Shown here: piece after piece, positions 7,752-16,607 of the stretch
How positions within the stretch are numbered: position 1 is the stretch's first letter
How the letters are laid out: every line of letters begins with the position of its first letter
Assembly (NCBI RefSeq): GCF_044458865.1
Contig: NZ_JBITIH010000020.1
Location: 1-64,000 of the forward strand
Length of the DNA: 64,000 nucleotides
Reading direction: 5' to 3'
DNA from: Micromonospora_G sp044458865
GTDB lineage: Bacteria > Actinomycetota > Actinomycetes > Mycobacteriales > Micromonosporaceae
Translations under genes and position numbers: made by a program
Notes under the pieces: model-generated
Told to the model about the DNA's origin: nothing
Databases searched by the model: none
The model's input: the letters and a program-made list of their open reading frames with translations, nothing else

Positions 7752-8498
7752 CTACCAGGGCAGCACGCCGTACGAGCCGTCCGTCAGGTAACCCCACAGC
7801 AGTCCACTCGGCCCGTCCCCGGGCAGGGTGGCCAGGTGCACGCTCACCTCGGCCCCCTGCTCCGAGGTACGGAACCCGCTGTGGTGGTTCAGGTCGGTCG
7901 CGCAGTAACCGGGGTTCGCCGCGTTCACCTTGACCACCGTGTCCCGCAGCTCCTTCGCGTACATGGCGGTGACCATGTTGAGCGCCGTCTTCGACGACGG
8001 GTACGGCACCGAGGTGAGCGGGAACAGCGGGTTCGTCGGGTCGGTCATGACCCCGATCGAGCCGACCTCGCTGGAGACGTTCACGATCCGGGCGCCCGGC
8101 GCGGCCAGCAGCAGGGGCAGCACCGCGTTGGTGACCGCGACGACGCCGAAGACGTTCGTCTCGTACACCGTCCGCAGGGTCGCCAGCGTCGTCTCACTCG
8201 GCAGCGCGCTCCCGTCGGCCCGGACGATCCCCGCGTTGTTCACCAGTACGTCCAGGTGGCCGTACCGGTCCTCGATCCACGTCGCGGCGCCGGCCACCGA
8301 CTCCTCGTCGGTGACGTCCAGCGCCACGGTGTGCGCGTCGGCGCCGCCGTCGCGCAGCGCCCGCTCGGCCTCCCGGCCCCGTTCCGGATCACGGGCCCCG
8401 ACCAGCACGGTGAAGCCGCGTCCGCCGAGCTGCCGGGCGGTGGCGAATCCGATTCCCTTGTTCGCCCCGGTGATCAGGGCGGTCATCTTCGTGGTCAT
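7752..8498 (-). CDS. SDR family oxidoreductase
   Basis: A 248-residue classical short-chain dehydrogenase. The cofactor motif TALITGANKGIGFATARQLG, NNAG at the centre (VLVNNAGIVRADG), Ser in VNVSSEVGSIG, and YPSSK for the catalytic Tyr/Lys are all present. ATG 8498 (MTTKM) starts directly at the Rossmann strand; the longer frame upstream runs into the divergent regulator and is not coding. The 102-bp divergent gap holds a palindrome, so control by the neighbouring MmyB-type regulator is likely. The substrate is unknown. Confidence 0.88.
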   Translation of the reverse strand: MTTKMTALITGANKGIGFATARQLGGRGFTVLVGARDPERGREAERALRDGGADAHTVALDVTDEESVAGAATWIEDRYGHLDVLVNNAGIVRADGSALPSETTLATLRTVYETNVFGVVAVTNAVLPLLLAAPGARIVNVSSEVGSIGVMTDPTNPLFPLTSVPYPSSKTALNMVTAMYAKELRDTVVKVNAANPGYCATDLNHHSGFRTSEQGAEVSVHLATLPGDGPSGLLWGYLTDGSYGVLPW

Positions 8499-8549
8499 GG
8501 GAGCGAGCCTGTCGACCGGCGCGGCCGGGCGGGAGAGACCGGCCGAGGC

Positions 8550-8566
8550 TGGTACCGCCGGTACCA
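8550..8566. promoter_or_regulatory. Operator candidate between the SDR and its regulator
   Basis: TGGTACC-GCC-GGTACCA, a perfect 7-bp inverted repeat with a 3-bp spacer, lies in the divergent gap. It is a plausible site for the XRE-type regulator encoded at 8601. Confidence 0.5.
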
Positions 8567-8600
8567 CCCACCCCGCCGCCGGTTGGGGCACCCTTGGCTG

Positions 8601-9467
8601 ATGGGTGGGGTGGATGCGGGGGCCGGACCGCGGCGCGACGAACTGGCGGCGTTCCTGCGGAGCCGACGGGCGCGGCTGCGCCCGCGCGACGTCGGGCTGC
8701 CCGACGGCATCCGACGCCGGACGCCGGGGCTGCGCCGCCAGGAGGTGGCCCAGCTCGCCGGCATGTCGATCGACTACTACATCCGGTTGGAGCAGCGTCG
8801 GGGCCCGCACCCGTCCCGGCAGGTGCTGATGGCGCTGGCCCGGGCGCTGATGCTGAACCGGGACGAACGCGCCTACCTGTTCCAGATCGCAGGCGAGAGC
8901 GCGCCCGCGACGACGGGTCCGAGCCGGGAGGTGGCCCCCGGCGTACGGCACCTGATCGACGCGATGACCGAGACACCGGCGTACGTCGTCGACGCCAAGT
9001 ACGACGTGCTCGCCTGGAACCGGTTGGCGGTCCACTTCGTCGGCGACCTCGACACGGTGCCGACCGCTGACCGGAACATGATCCGCTGGATGTTCCGTGG
9101 GCACGACTCGGACCGGCACTGGGACGACCCCGACACGCTGCGGTTCGTACGCGGTTCGATCGCGGACCTACGTGCCGCGTACGGGCGCTACCCGGGGGAC
9201 CGGAGCATCGAGGAACTGGTCACCGAGCTGCTCGGCACCTCGCCCCGGTTCGCTCGGTTCTGGGCCGACCACGAGGTGGAGGTCCGCCGAAGGATCGTGA
9301 AGCGGGTGCCGCACCCCGAGTTCGGGCCGCTGGAGTTCGAGTGCCAGATGCTGCACGTACCCGACGCCGACCAGCGGATCATCGTCTACGTGCCGGAGCC
9401 GGGTTCGCCCACCCAGGCGGTGTTCCGACGGCTCGCCGACCGGGTCGGGCAGTCCCCCGGAGCCTGA
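8601..9467 (+). CDS. XRE-type regulator with MmyB-like ligand domain
   Basis: A 288-residue regulator. Residues 15-80 form the helix-turn-helix unit (LRRQEVAQLAGMSIDYYIRLEQRRG), and residues 105-280 match the MmyB-like ligand-binding domain (YVVDAKYDVLAWNRLAVHFVGD, NMIRWMF). This class usually sits beside, and controls, an SDR or other oxidoreductase, exactly as here. ATG 8601 is the first start that keeps the DNA-binding domain intact and leaves room for the operator. Confidence 0.85.
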   Translation: MGGVDAGAGPRRDELAAFLRSRRARLRPRDVGLPDGIRRRTPGLRRQEVAQLAGMSIDYYIRLEQRRGPHPSRQVLMALARALMLNRDERAYLFQIAGESAPATTGPSREVAPGVRHLIDAMTETPAYVVDAKYDVLAWNRLAVHFVGDLDTVPTADRNMIRWMFRGHDSDRHWDDPDTLRFVRGSIADLRAAYGRYPGDRSIEELVTELLGTSPRFARFWADHEVEVRRRIVKRVPHPEFGPLEFECQMLHVPDADQRIIVYVPEPGSPTQAVFRRLADRVGQSPGA

Positions 9468-9486
9468 GGCCCCGGGGGTCGGACGG

Positions 9487-10254
9487 CTACAGGGGAACGG
9501 TCACCAGCGCGGTCGGCGTTCCCTTCGCGTCGACCGCCTGCACCTGCATCCGGTCGATGTCGGTCCGCTGCGCCGACGTGGTGCTCTGCAACAGCAACGG
9601 CTCCGGGTGGGCCGGGGTGCCGTAACCCTCCGGTGGCACGGTCCAGCTCGACAGCACCTCGGGGTCGCCGTTCTTGCGCAGCACCACCAGCCGGCAGGTA
9701 CGCGGACCGGTGAGGTTGCTCAGCGCGAACGACACCTGGGTGCCGAACGGCCGGGCGTCCAGCAGCAGATCCGCCTTCACCCCGGTGTCCTTGTCGGTCA
9801 CGGTCAGCTTCTCCGCGTCGGCCATCTCGGGGCCGCCGAACCCACCACCGGTGAACGGCGAGGTCGACGGGACCGGCAGTGCGTTGTTGTTGGTGGCGTT
9901 GTTCGTGCCGCCGACCCAGCTCGCCCCGGCGACCAGGGCCAGGCCGCTCAGCAGTGCCACCACGACCACGCCCGCGGCGAGGCTGAGGACCCGCTGCTTG
10001 CGGGCCCGGCGCCGGTCGAGGCTGACGACGTTCAACGCCCGGGTGACGAGCTGGTCGTTGGCGGTGGACCGCTCCATCACCGCGAGGTCGTCGCCGTCGA
10101 CCTCGGCGAGCAGGTCGACCACCGGCAGCATCGATTCCAGTTCGCCGGCGCAGGCCCAGCAGTCGGCCAGGTGCTCCTCGAACCGTAGGGTGTCCTCCTC
10201 GTCGAGCACACCGAGGGCGTACGAGGCGACGTCGAAGTGATCGGACCGGCTCAT
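9487..10254 (-). CDS. Anti-sigma factor with zinc-finger motif
   Basis: A 255-residue membrane protein. The N-terminal cytoplasmic part carries the anti-sigma zinc motif HLADCWAC (H-x3-C-x2-C) at about 28-35. One transmembrane helix (LSLAAGVVVVALLSGLALVAGASWVGG) follows, then an Asn-rich stretch and an extracellular domain (about 120-255) with one Cys. The start overlaps the sigma gene's stop by ATGA, so the two are translated in balance. The signal it senses is unknown. Confidence 0.85.
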   Translation of the reverse strand: MSRSDHFDVASYALGVLDEEDTLRFEEHLADCWACAGELESMLPVVDLLAEVDGDDLAVMERSTANDQLVTRALNVVSLDRRRARKQRVLSLAAGVVVVALLSGLALVAGASWVGGTNNATNNNALPVPSTSPFTGGGFGGPEMADAEKLTVTDKDTGVKADLLLDARPFGTQVSFALSNLTGPRTCRLVVLRKNGDPEVLSSWTVPPEGYGTPAHPEPLLLQSTTSAQRTDIDRMQVQAVDAKGTPTALVTVPL

Positions 10255-10943
10255 TCGGTCACCCCCCGCTGTTGCAGCGCGGTCCGCAGGGCGCGTAGCG
10301 CGTAGTAGACCCGGGACTTGGCGGTGCCCAGTGGCAGCCCCAACTCCTCGGCGGCTTCCGGCACCGTACGGCCCCGGAAATAGGTCGCGACCAGGATTTC
10401 CCGGTGCGAGTCGCTCAGCGTGCGGAGTGCGTCGGTAACCGTCATCAGGCGGAGCACCCGTTCGGTTTCGTCAGCTTCGGAGAATGTTTCCAGATCACGG
10501 TCGTACGTTTCCGCTGGCCGGGCCTGACCGCTTCGGTGTTCGTCGATGACGATTCGTCGGGCGACGGTGACCAACCAGGGCCGCAGGGACGTCTGTCCCT
10601 GGGCACCGAGCCGGTGCGCGTTGCGCCAGGCACGCAGCAGCGTCTCCTGTACGACGTCCTCGGCCCGTTGCCGGTCCCCGCCGGTGAGGCGGAGCACGAA
10701 CATCAGCAGAGGGCCCGCATGCTGCTCGTACAGAAGCCGAACCAAATCGTCCGAACGGTTGGCCTCGGCTGATCCGGATTGGTGGCGGCCGGTAGCCGAT
10801 CGTGGCGTCACGCGCCCATCATTGCCGGCCGCGTTTCGGACGTCGATACCGCCCCCGGCATCAATTTCTCTTCGCGGTCGGGGTACGCGCACCCAGTCCG
10901 CCCGGACCAGATCGGCAGGCCGCTCTTCGGTCACCGTACGCAT
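10251..10943 (-). CDS. ECF-type RNA polymerase sigma factor
   Basis: A 230-residue sigma factor. Region 2 is in LVRLLYEQHAGPLLMFVLRLTGGDRQRAEDVVQETLLRAWRN (about 66-107), and region 4 in LSDSHREILVATYFRGRTVPEAAEELGLPLGTAKSRVYYALRAL (about 178-221). The first 60 residues are basic and non-conserved, so a later start is possible. ATG 10943 follows GGAGGGG closely. The gene is translationally coupled to the anti-sigma gene, which should hold it inactive at the membrane. Confidence 0.9.
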   Translation of the reverse strand: MRTVTEERPADLVRADWVRVPRPRREIDAGGGIDVRNAAGNDGRVTPRSATGRHQSGSAEANRSDDLVRLLYEQHAGPLLMFVLRLTGGDRQRAEDVVQETLLRAWRNAHRLGAQGQTSLRPWLVTVARRIVIDEHRSGQARPAETYDRDLETFSEADETERVLRLMTVTDALRTLSDSHREILVATYFRGRTVPEAAEELGLPLGTAKSRVYYALRALRTALQQRGVTE

Positions 10944-11066
10944 TCACCCCTCCGCTTCCCGTCATCAGGCACCGAGGGGTACGGATTCCGTCCGGCAACG
11001 GATCAAACAATTTTTCTTCCGGCTCCGGCCCGGGTGCGGCGGTTGCGCCCACTCAGCCGGTACAGG

Positions 11067-11924
11067 TCACCCGGCGACGCCGAAGGCGCCGGCCGGGGGC
11101 GGGGCGGAGGCCGTGGCGGTGGCGTCCACCACCACCTTGGCCCCGCCGGCGAAACGATCGAGTTCGTCATCGGCGAGGACACGGCCGGGGAACCAGTCAC
11201 CGGCCGCGCGACGGGTCAGTTCGGCCACCGGTGGGGCCACCCGGCCGGCGACCAGCACCAGGTTGCCGAACCGCCGGCCGCGCAACACCGCCGCATCGGT
11301 GACCAGGCAGACCATCGGCAGCACCGAGCCGACGGTGGCGACCTGCGCGCGTACGTGCCGCAGGTCGCCACCGTCGGCGACGTTGACCAGGTAGGTGCCG
11401 GCCGGCCGGAGCACCCGGGCCACCTCGCCGGCGAACTCCACCGAGGTCAGCCGGGCGGGAGTTCGGGCACCGGCGAAGACATCCGCGATGACCACGTCGT
11501 AGGAGTCGTCCGGGGAGGACTCCAGGGCCTGCCGGGCGTCCGCCACCCGTACCTTCAGCCGGGCCTGCGGGGGCCAGGGCAGTTCCCGCCGGACCAGTTC
11601 GACCAGGGCGGCGTCGACCTCGACCACCCGCTGGGTGGAGCCGGGGCGGGTCTGGGCGACGTACCGGGGCAGGGTCAGCGCGCCGCCGCCGAGGTGCAGC
11701 ACCCGCAGCGGCTGCCCGGCCGGGGCGATCAGGTCGATCGCGGCGGCCATCCGACGGACGTACTCGAATTCGAGGTGGGTCGGGTCGTCCAGGTCGACGT
11801 GCGACTGCGGTGCGCCGTCCAGGTGGAGCGTGAACGCGCGCGGCCGGTCGGGATCGGGCACCAGTTCGGCGAGGCCGGTGTCGACCCGTACGGCAAGTCG
11901 GTCCGGACCTCGTTTACGTGCCAT
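11067..11924 (-). CDS. Spermidine-synthase-like methyltransferase-fold protein
   Basis: A 285-residue Rossmann protein of the polyamine synthase-like group. It shows VLHLGGGALTLPRYVA for the nucleotide loop, VVEVDAALVELVRRELPW for the acidic residue of strand 2, VRVADARQAL, and YDVVIADVFAG at the active site. It lacks the membrane segments of the large fused actinobacterial forms. Its true acceptor is unknown; many such proteins are not real spermidine synthases. It lies 59 bp after nurA on the same strand and could be read through from the repair operon. Confidence 0.75.
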   Translation of the reverse strand: MARKRGPDRLAVRVDTGLAELVPDPDRPRAFTLHLDGAPQSHVDLDDPTHLEFEYVRRMAAAIDLIAPAGQPLRVLHLGGGALTLPRYVAQTRPGSTQRVVEVDAALVELVRRELPWPPQARLKVRVADARQALESSPDDSYDVVIADVFAGARTPARLTSVEFAGEVARVLRPAGTYLVNVADGGDLRHVRAQVATVGSVLPMVCLVTDAAVLRGRRFGNLVLVAGRVAPPVAELTRRAAGDWFPGRVLADDELDRFAGGAKVVVDATATASAPPPAGAFGVAG

Positions 11925-11983
11925 GGCGACCAGTATCGCCGGTCAACCGGTAGCGGGCCGTCGACCATGGTCAGGATCACCGG

Positions 11984-12958
11984 TCAGCGGGACGCCCGCC
12001 CGGCGGCCACGGTCAGCGTCCGGTGCAGCAGCCGGGCGTCGCCGAGCAGGGCCCGCAGCCGACGTTCCAGGCCGGCGATCGGGATCAGGTTCTGCGGCGC
12101 ACGCGGGTCCTTGTACGGGGACGAGGCGAACCGGGGCAGGGTCACCAGGGACCGGTCGGCGAGCCCGACCGCCTCCGACGGATCCAGTTCGGCGGAGCAC
12201 TCGACCCGGACCACACCGGCCCACGGGGCACCGGCGGTGCCCGGCAGACGCAGATACCAGGAGTAGCCGCCCCAGGCGGTGCCGAGCTTGAACACCGGTG
12301 ACCGTTCGCCGGGCGCCAGCCCGGTGACCACGGCGGTGAGCCGGGCGTCGAGATACTGGCTGTGCTGGGTCTTGATGTAGCCGATCGCACGCGGCAACTG
12401 GCGCCGGTTACGCAACGGACCGTCGACCACCAGCAGGTCGTCGTCGCTGCGGGCGGCGCCGGAGACCTCGACCTCCAGCGCGGTCAGCGGACCCTGCACG
12501 GCGGCCGGCAGCTTGCTCAGCTCGCCGGTGCCGCTGACCCGGTGCAGCGAGTAGCGGACCTGCCCGGCGACCACGTCCCCGGCGGACGGGCTGGCGGTGA
12601 AGAGTCCCCGGGCGACCCGGGCACCGGCCAGTTCGGCCGCCCCACGCCGCAGGTCGCAGCGGACCACCCCGGCGGCGTACGAGGCGGCGATGCCGGGGTA
12701 GGAGGCACCGTCGTGTTCCCGGGTCCAGACGCTGGCGTCGATCCGGCGTACCCCGTCGACGAGCAGCACCACGTCCGGTGGGCGCAGCCCGTCCGGCGGG
12801 GCGACCGCGCGCCACTGGTCGGCCGGCATCTCGACGCTCGGGTCGACCTGGGCGCTGCTCGGTGTCGCCGGCCCGCCGGCCGCCTCGAACGAGGCGCCGT
12901 ACGAGGGGTCCCAGCCGTCGACGAAGAGCCGGGGCGGGGGCGCGTCGGGACTGGTCAT
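11984..12958 (-). CDS. nurA: NurA-like nuclease
   Basis: A 324-residue protein with the layout of NurA, the 5'-3' nuclease that works with the HerA translocase at DNA ends. RLFVDGWDP (Asp14) and VVLLVDGVRRIDA (Asp68) are the two early acidic motifs, and GYIKTQHSQYLDA in the second half carries the conserved Lys region. The start overlaps the sbcC stop by ATGA. It is the last of four tightly packed genes herA-sbcD-sbcC-nurA, and this context strengthens an otherwise divergent family match. Confidence 0.75.
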   Translation of the reverse strand: MTSPDAPPPRLFVDGWDPSYGASFEAAGGPATPSSAQVDPSVEMPADQWRAVAPPDGLRPPDVVLLVDGVRRIDASVWTREHDGASYPGIAASYAAGVVRCDLRRGAAELAGARVARGLFTASPSAGDVVAGQVRYSLHRVSGTGELSKLPAAVQGPLTALEVEVSGAARSDDDLLVVDGPLRNRRQLPRAIGYIKTQHSQYLDARLTAVVTGLAPGERSPVFKLGTAWGGYSWYLRLPGTAGAPWAGVVRVECSAELDPSEAVGLADRSLVTLPRFASSPYKDPRAPQNLIPIAGLERRLRALLGDARLLHRTLTVAAGRASR

Positions 12959-15453
12959 CCGACCCGCTCCACCCTGGCCGTACGCGCGTCCTTGCGGATC
13001 TCGTACCGGACCGGCACCCGTTCCGCCAGGGCCGGTACGTGGGTCACCACGCCGACCATCCTGTCCCCTCGGGCGGCGAGTGTCTCCAGGGTCGCCGCCA
13101 CGGTGTCCAGTGTGGCCACGTCCAGGGTGCCGAATCCCTCGTCGAGCAGGATCGACTCCAGGCTGGCGGTGGTGGTGGAGAGGCCGGCGAGCTGCTCGGA
13201 GAGGGCGAGCGCCAGGGCCAGGGACGCCTGGAAGGTCTCCCCGCCGGAAAGCGTGCGTACGCCCCGGCGCAGCCCGGCGTCGTGCTGGTCGATGACGGAG
13301 AACTCGCCCTTGTCGTGGCTGAGTTCGTACTGCCCGCCGGTGAGTTCCCGCAGGATCCGGGAGGCCCCGTCGACCAGCAGGTCGAGTGCCTCGGCGAGCA
13401 GCCAACGTTCGAAGTTGTTGGCCCGCAGGTGCCCGGCGAGGGAGCGGGCGGTCCGGGCGGCGTTCTCGTGCTCGACCCGCTTCGCGGTGAGCGCCTCGGC
13501 CTGCTCGCGCCGCTCGGTGAGGCGCCGTACCTCCGCTTCGGCCGCCACCACCGCGACCGCCGCGGCGGCGACCGGGTCGGACGCGGATCCGCCCGCCGCA
13601 CCGCCGGTGATGCGGTGCACCCCGGCGTCGGCGAAGAGCGCGTCGATGCCGGCGGCGACGGTCTCGGTGGCGGCCCGCGCCTGCGTGACCGAGGCCGCGG
13701 CGTCGACCCGGTCGGCCCGGCGACGCTCCGCCTCCCGGGAGGCCCACTCCCGCAGGTGGGCCCAGGCGGCGGCGAGGTCGTCGCGGTCGGCGGCGGGTGG
13801 GCCGAGCCGGGCGATCCGGTCCCTGGCCGTGTCGAAGTCCCGACCGGCGAGCCGGACGCGTTCCTCGGCCGTCTCGACCCCGACCCGGGCCCGCCGGGAC
13901 GCCTCGCGGGCGGTCCGCACCGCCGTGCCGGCCTGGTCGAGCTGCCCCCGCAACCGGTCCAGGGTGGCGAGTTCGCGGCGCAGGGCGGCCGGGCCGGGCG
14001 AGTCGGCGAGCCGGCCGTCGAGTTCGGCCAGGGCGGCGGCGAGCTGGTCGTGGCGGGCCCGCGCCCGGTCCAGGTCACGCTCCAGCGCGCGGGCCGCCCG
14101 GTCCCGTTCGGTGAGAAGCTTCGCGGCGGCGTCGGCGGCGGTCCGGGCGGCGTGGCCGGCGGCCTCGGCGGCGGTCACCGCCGAACCGGCCGGCAGCGCC
14201 GGCACCACGTGCACCTCCTGCTCGCAGACCGGGCACGGTGCCCCCGCGCTGAGGTGACCGCGCAGCGCGGCGGCCCGGTCGGCGGTCTGCGCCTCCTGGT
14301 ACGCCCGGCGGGCCGCCTCCAGTTCGGTGTCGGCCCGTGCGGCGGCGGCCCGTACCTGGTCGAGTGCGGCTACCGCCTGCGCGTGTTCGGCCTCGGCGGT
14401 GGCCAGCCCGCCGCCGAGCGACTCCGCCTCGGCGGCCACCCGGTCCCGTTCGGTGTGTGCCTGGAGCAGCAGCCGCAGCGTGGTGGCGTCCCCGGTGGCG
14501 GCGAGCTCGCCGCGTACCTTCTCCTCGGCCTCCTCGGCGAGCGTGACCGCCGACGCGGTCTCGGCCGCGGCGGCGCGTGCGTCGACCACCGCACGGGTGA
14601 CGGCGGCGACGTCGGCCGGCGGGTGGATCCGGTCGAGTTCGGCGAGTTCGTCGTCGAGGGCGGTGAGTCGGCCGGCCGCGGCGTCCGCCGCCGCGCGGGC
14701 CCGGTGCAGTTCGGGTACGGCGGCCCGGACGTCCGCGTCGAGCCGGCGCATCGCGTCGAGGTGTGCGGTGGCGGCGGCGAGGGTCTGCTCGTCGGCGTCG
14801 GTGAGCCCGTGCAGCACCTGGTCGACGGCGGCGAGTCGCGCCTCCGCCGCCACCGCGCGGGCCGTCGCCGCCTGCTGGACCTTCTGGTAGACGCCGAGGC
14901 CGAGCAGGTTGACCAGGATCTCCTGCCGGGCGGCCGGTTTGGCGTGCAGGAAGTCGGCGAACTGCCCCTGCGGCAGCACCACACAACTGGTGAACTGCTC
15001 GTACGGCAGGCCGACCGCGGTCAGCACCGCCGCCTCCATCTCGGCCGGGGTGCCGGCGATCACCTCGCCGAGATCCTCCGGGCTCATCCCGGTGTCGAGT
15101 TTGGTCACGTCGAAGCCGTCGGGCATCAGTTGCAGCCCGGCGTTGCCGGTCTTCACGTTGCCCCGGCTGTCCCGCCGGACCACCCGGGTCGCCACGTAGC
15201 GGGCACCGGCGGAGTCGAAGACCAGTCGGACCCGGGCCTCCACGGCGGACGGGGCGAGCGCGTTGGCGATGCCCCGGGTGCCGCCCCAGCGGGGCACGGT
15301 GCCGTAGAGGACGAAGCAGATCGCGTCGAGCACCGTCGACTTGCCCGAACCGGTCGGCCCGACCAGGGCGAAGAAGTCGGCGTCGGTGAAGTCGATGGTG
15401 GTGGGTTCACGGAAGACGGTGAAGCCTGCCAGGTCGAGCCGGAGCGGACGCAC
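12955..15453 (-). CDS. sbcC: SbcC/Rad50-type SMC ATPase
   Basis: An 832-residue SMC-like ATPase. Walker A is GPTGSGKST (32-40). Long Ala/Glu/Arg-rich coiled coils flank a zinc hook CPVC near residue 405. The ABC signature LSGGETFQASLALALALSE is near 730 and Walker B SILLDEGFGTLD near 765. Rad50/SbcC tethers DNA ends and gates the SbcD nuclease. The gene starts with GTG one base inside the sbcD stop and ends in a 4-bp overlap with nurA, so all are coupled. Length is somewhat below E. coli SbcC but usual for actinobacteria. Confidence 0.92.
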   Translation of the reverse strand: MRPLRLDLAGFTVFREPTTIDFTDADFFALVGPTGSGKSTVLDAICFVLYGTVPRWGGTRGIANALAPSAVEARVRLVFDSAGARYVATRVVRRDSRGNVKTGNAGLQLMPDGFDVTKLDTGMSPEDLGEVIAGTPAEMEAAVLTAVGLPYEQFTSCVVLPQGQFADFLHAKPAARQEILVNLLGLGVYQKVQQAATARAVAAEARLAAVDQVLHGLTDADEQTLAAATAHLDAMRRLDADVRAAVPELHRARAAADAAAGRLTALDDELAELDRIHPPADVAAVTRAVVDARAAAAETASAVTLAEEAEEKVRGELAATGDATTLRLLLQAHTERDRVAAEAESLGGGLATAEAEHAQAVAALDQVRAAAARADTELEAARRAYQEAQTADRAAALRGHLSAGAPCPVCEQEVHVVPALPAGSAVTAAEAAGHAARTAADAAAKLLTERDRAARALERDLDRARARHDQLAAALAELDGRLADSPGPAALRRELATLDRLRGQLDQAGTAVRTAREASRRARVGVETAEERVRLAGRDFDTARDRIARLGPPAADRDDLAAAWAHLREWASREAERRRADRVDAAASVTQARAATETVAAGIDALFADAGVHRITGGAAGGSASDPVAAAAVAVVAAEAEVRRLTERREQAEALTAKRVEHENAARTARSLAGHLRANNFERWLLAEALDLLVDGASRILRELTGGQYELSHDKGEFSVIDQHDAGLRRGVRTLSGGETFQASLALALALSEQLAGLSTTTASLESILLDEGFGTLDVATLDTVAATLETLAARGDRMVGVVTHVPALAERVPVRYEIRKDARTARVERVG

Positions 15454-16598
15454 TACCCGCCCACCTCCTCGTACAGCTCGTCGAACAGGTCGCGTACGTC
15501 GTCGGCTTCCGGCTCCCGGCCGTCCAGGTAGTCGCCGAAGAGTTCACGCGGGGAGCGGCCGGCCCGGGGCGCCGCCCGGGTACGGCTCGCGGCGGCGAGC
15601 AGCTCCGGGTCCACCCGTACCTCCAGGGCACGGGGGAGCAGCGCCTGCACCTCCTCGCGCAGCCCGGCTCGGGGCGTCTCCCGTACGTACACCCGCAGCC
15701 AGCCCTCCGGTGGTGCCAGTTCGGCCAGTTCGGCCAGGGTGCCTCGGACGGTACGCAGCGGTGCGGCGGCGGTGATCGGCACCTGACGTACCTTGGCGGC
15801 GGTGCTGGTGGTCACCTCGACGATGGTGACCGAGGGGTGGTTCTCCTCCTCGCCGAAGTCGATCGCCAGCGGGCTGCCGCTGTAGCGGATCGGCGCCGGG
15901 CCGGGCACCTGCTGGGACCGGTGCAGGTGGCCGAGGGCGACGTAGTGGGCGTTGGTCGGGAAGACCGTCGCCGGAACCGCGTAGCCGAGCACGGTCTGCG
16001 ACTCCCGCTCGCCGCCGCCGGTGGTCGCGCCGACCACCGTCAGGTGGGCGGTGACCAGGTGCACCCGGTCCGGTTCGGTGAAGCTCTCGGTGAGCCGCCG
16101 GAACAGCCGTCCGATGTGGTCGGCGTAGGTCTGGTTCGCCTCGGCGGCGGTCAGCTCGTACATCTCGGTGGCGCGGACCGCGTACCGCTGGGAGAGGAAC
16201 GGCAGCGCGACCAGCCGCCACCGTTCGCCACCGTCGGTCACCCCGTCGACCAGGTGCTCGTCCGGGCTGTCCCGGACACTGCCGCGCAGCGCCACCCCGG
16301 CCGCGTCGGCCCAGGGTCGCAACGCGTCCAGTGCCGGGCCGTTGTCGTGGTTGCCGCCGACCGCGACGACCTGCGCCCCGGTGGCGCGCAGCGCGGTCAG
16401 CGCACGGGTGACCAGCCGGGTCGCCTCCGGGGTGGGCGCGGCGGTGTCGTAGAGGTCACCGGCGACGATGACCAGGTCGGGGCGCTCGGCGCGGGCGACC
16501 TCGACCAACTGGGCGAGCACGGCCACCTGCTCGGCGACCCGCGACTGTCCCTTGAGGACCTTGCCGATGTGCCAGTCGGAGGTGTGCAGGATCTTCAC
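15453..16598 (-). CDS. sbcD: SbcD/Mre11-type exonuclease
   Basis: A 381-residue calcineurin-like phosphoesterase of the Mre11/SbcD family. Metal-binding motifs are in order: ILHTSDWHIGK (Asp8, His10), VIVAGDLYD (Asp48), VGGNHDN, HLVTAHL and YVALGHLHRSQ. The C-terminal third is the capping and SbcC-contacting region. GTG 16598 lies 9 bp after the herA stop. With sbcC it would make the end-processing complex that trims blocked or hairpinned DNA ends. Confidence 0.92.
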   Translation of the reverse strand: MKILHTSDWHIGKVLKGQSRVAEQVAVLAQLVEVARAERPDLVIVAGDLYDTAAPTPEATRLVTRALTALRATGAQVVAVGGNHDNGPALDALRPWADAAGVALRGSVRDSPDEHLVDGVTDGGERWRLVALPFLSQRYAVRATEMYELTAAEANQTYADHIGRLFRRLTESFTEPDRVHLVTAHLTVVGATTGGGERESQTVLGYAVPATVFPTNAHYVALGHLHRSQQVPGPAPIRYSGSPLAIDFGEEENHPSVTIVEVTTSTAAKVRQVPITAAAPLRTVRGTLAELAELAPPEGWLRVYVRETPRAGLREEVQALLPRALEVRVDPELLAAASRTRAAPRAGRSPRELFGDYLDGREPEADDVRDLFDELYEEVGG

Positions 16599-16607
16599 GG
16601 GGGGTCC

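Noticed and set aside
10779..12266. A 495-residue plus-strand frame across the sigma factor upstream region
   Set aside because: Shadow of the spermidine-synthase-like gene; no recognisable domain.
12778..15531. A 917-residue open frame on the plus strand opposite nurA and sbcC
   Set aside because: It is Gly/Arg/Val-rich shadow translation of the SbcC and NurA genes, which have full motif sets on the minus strand.
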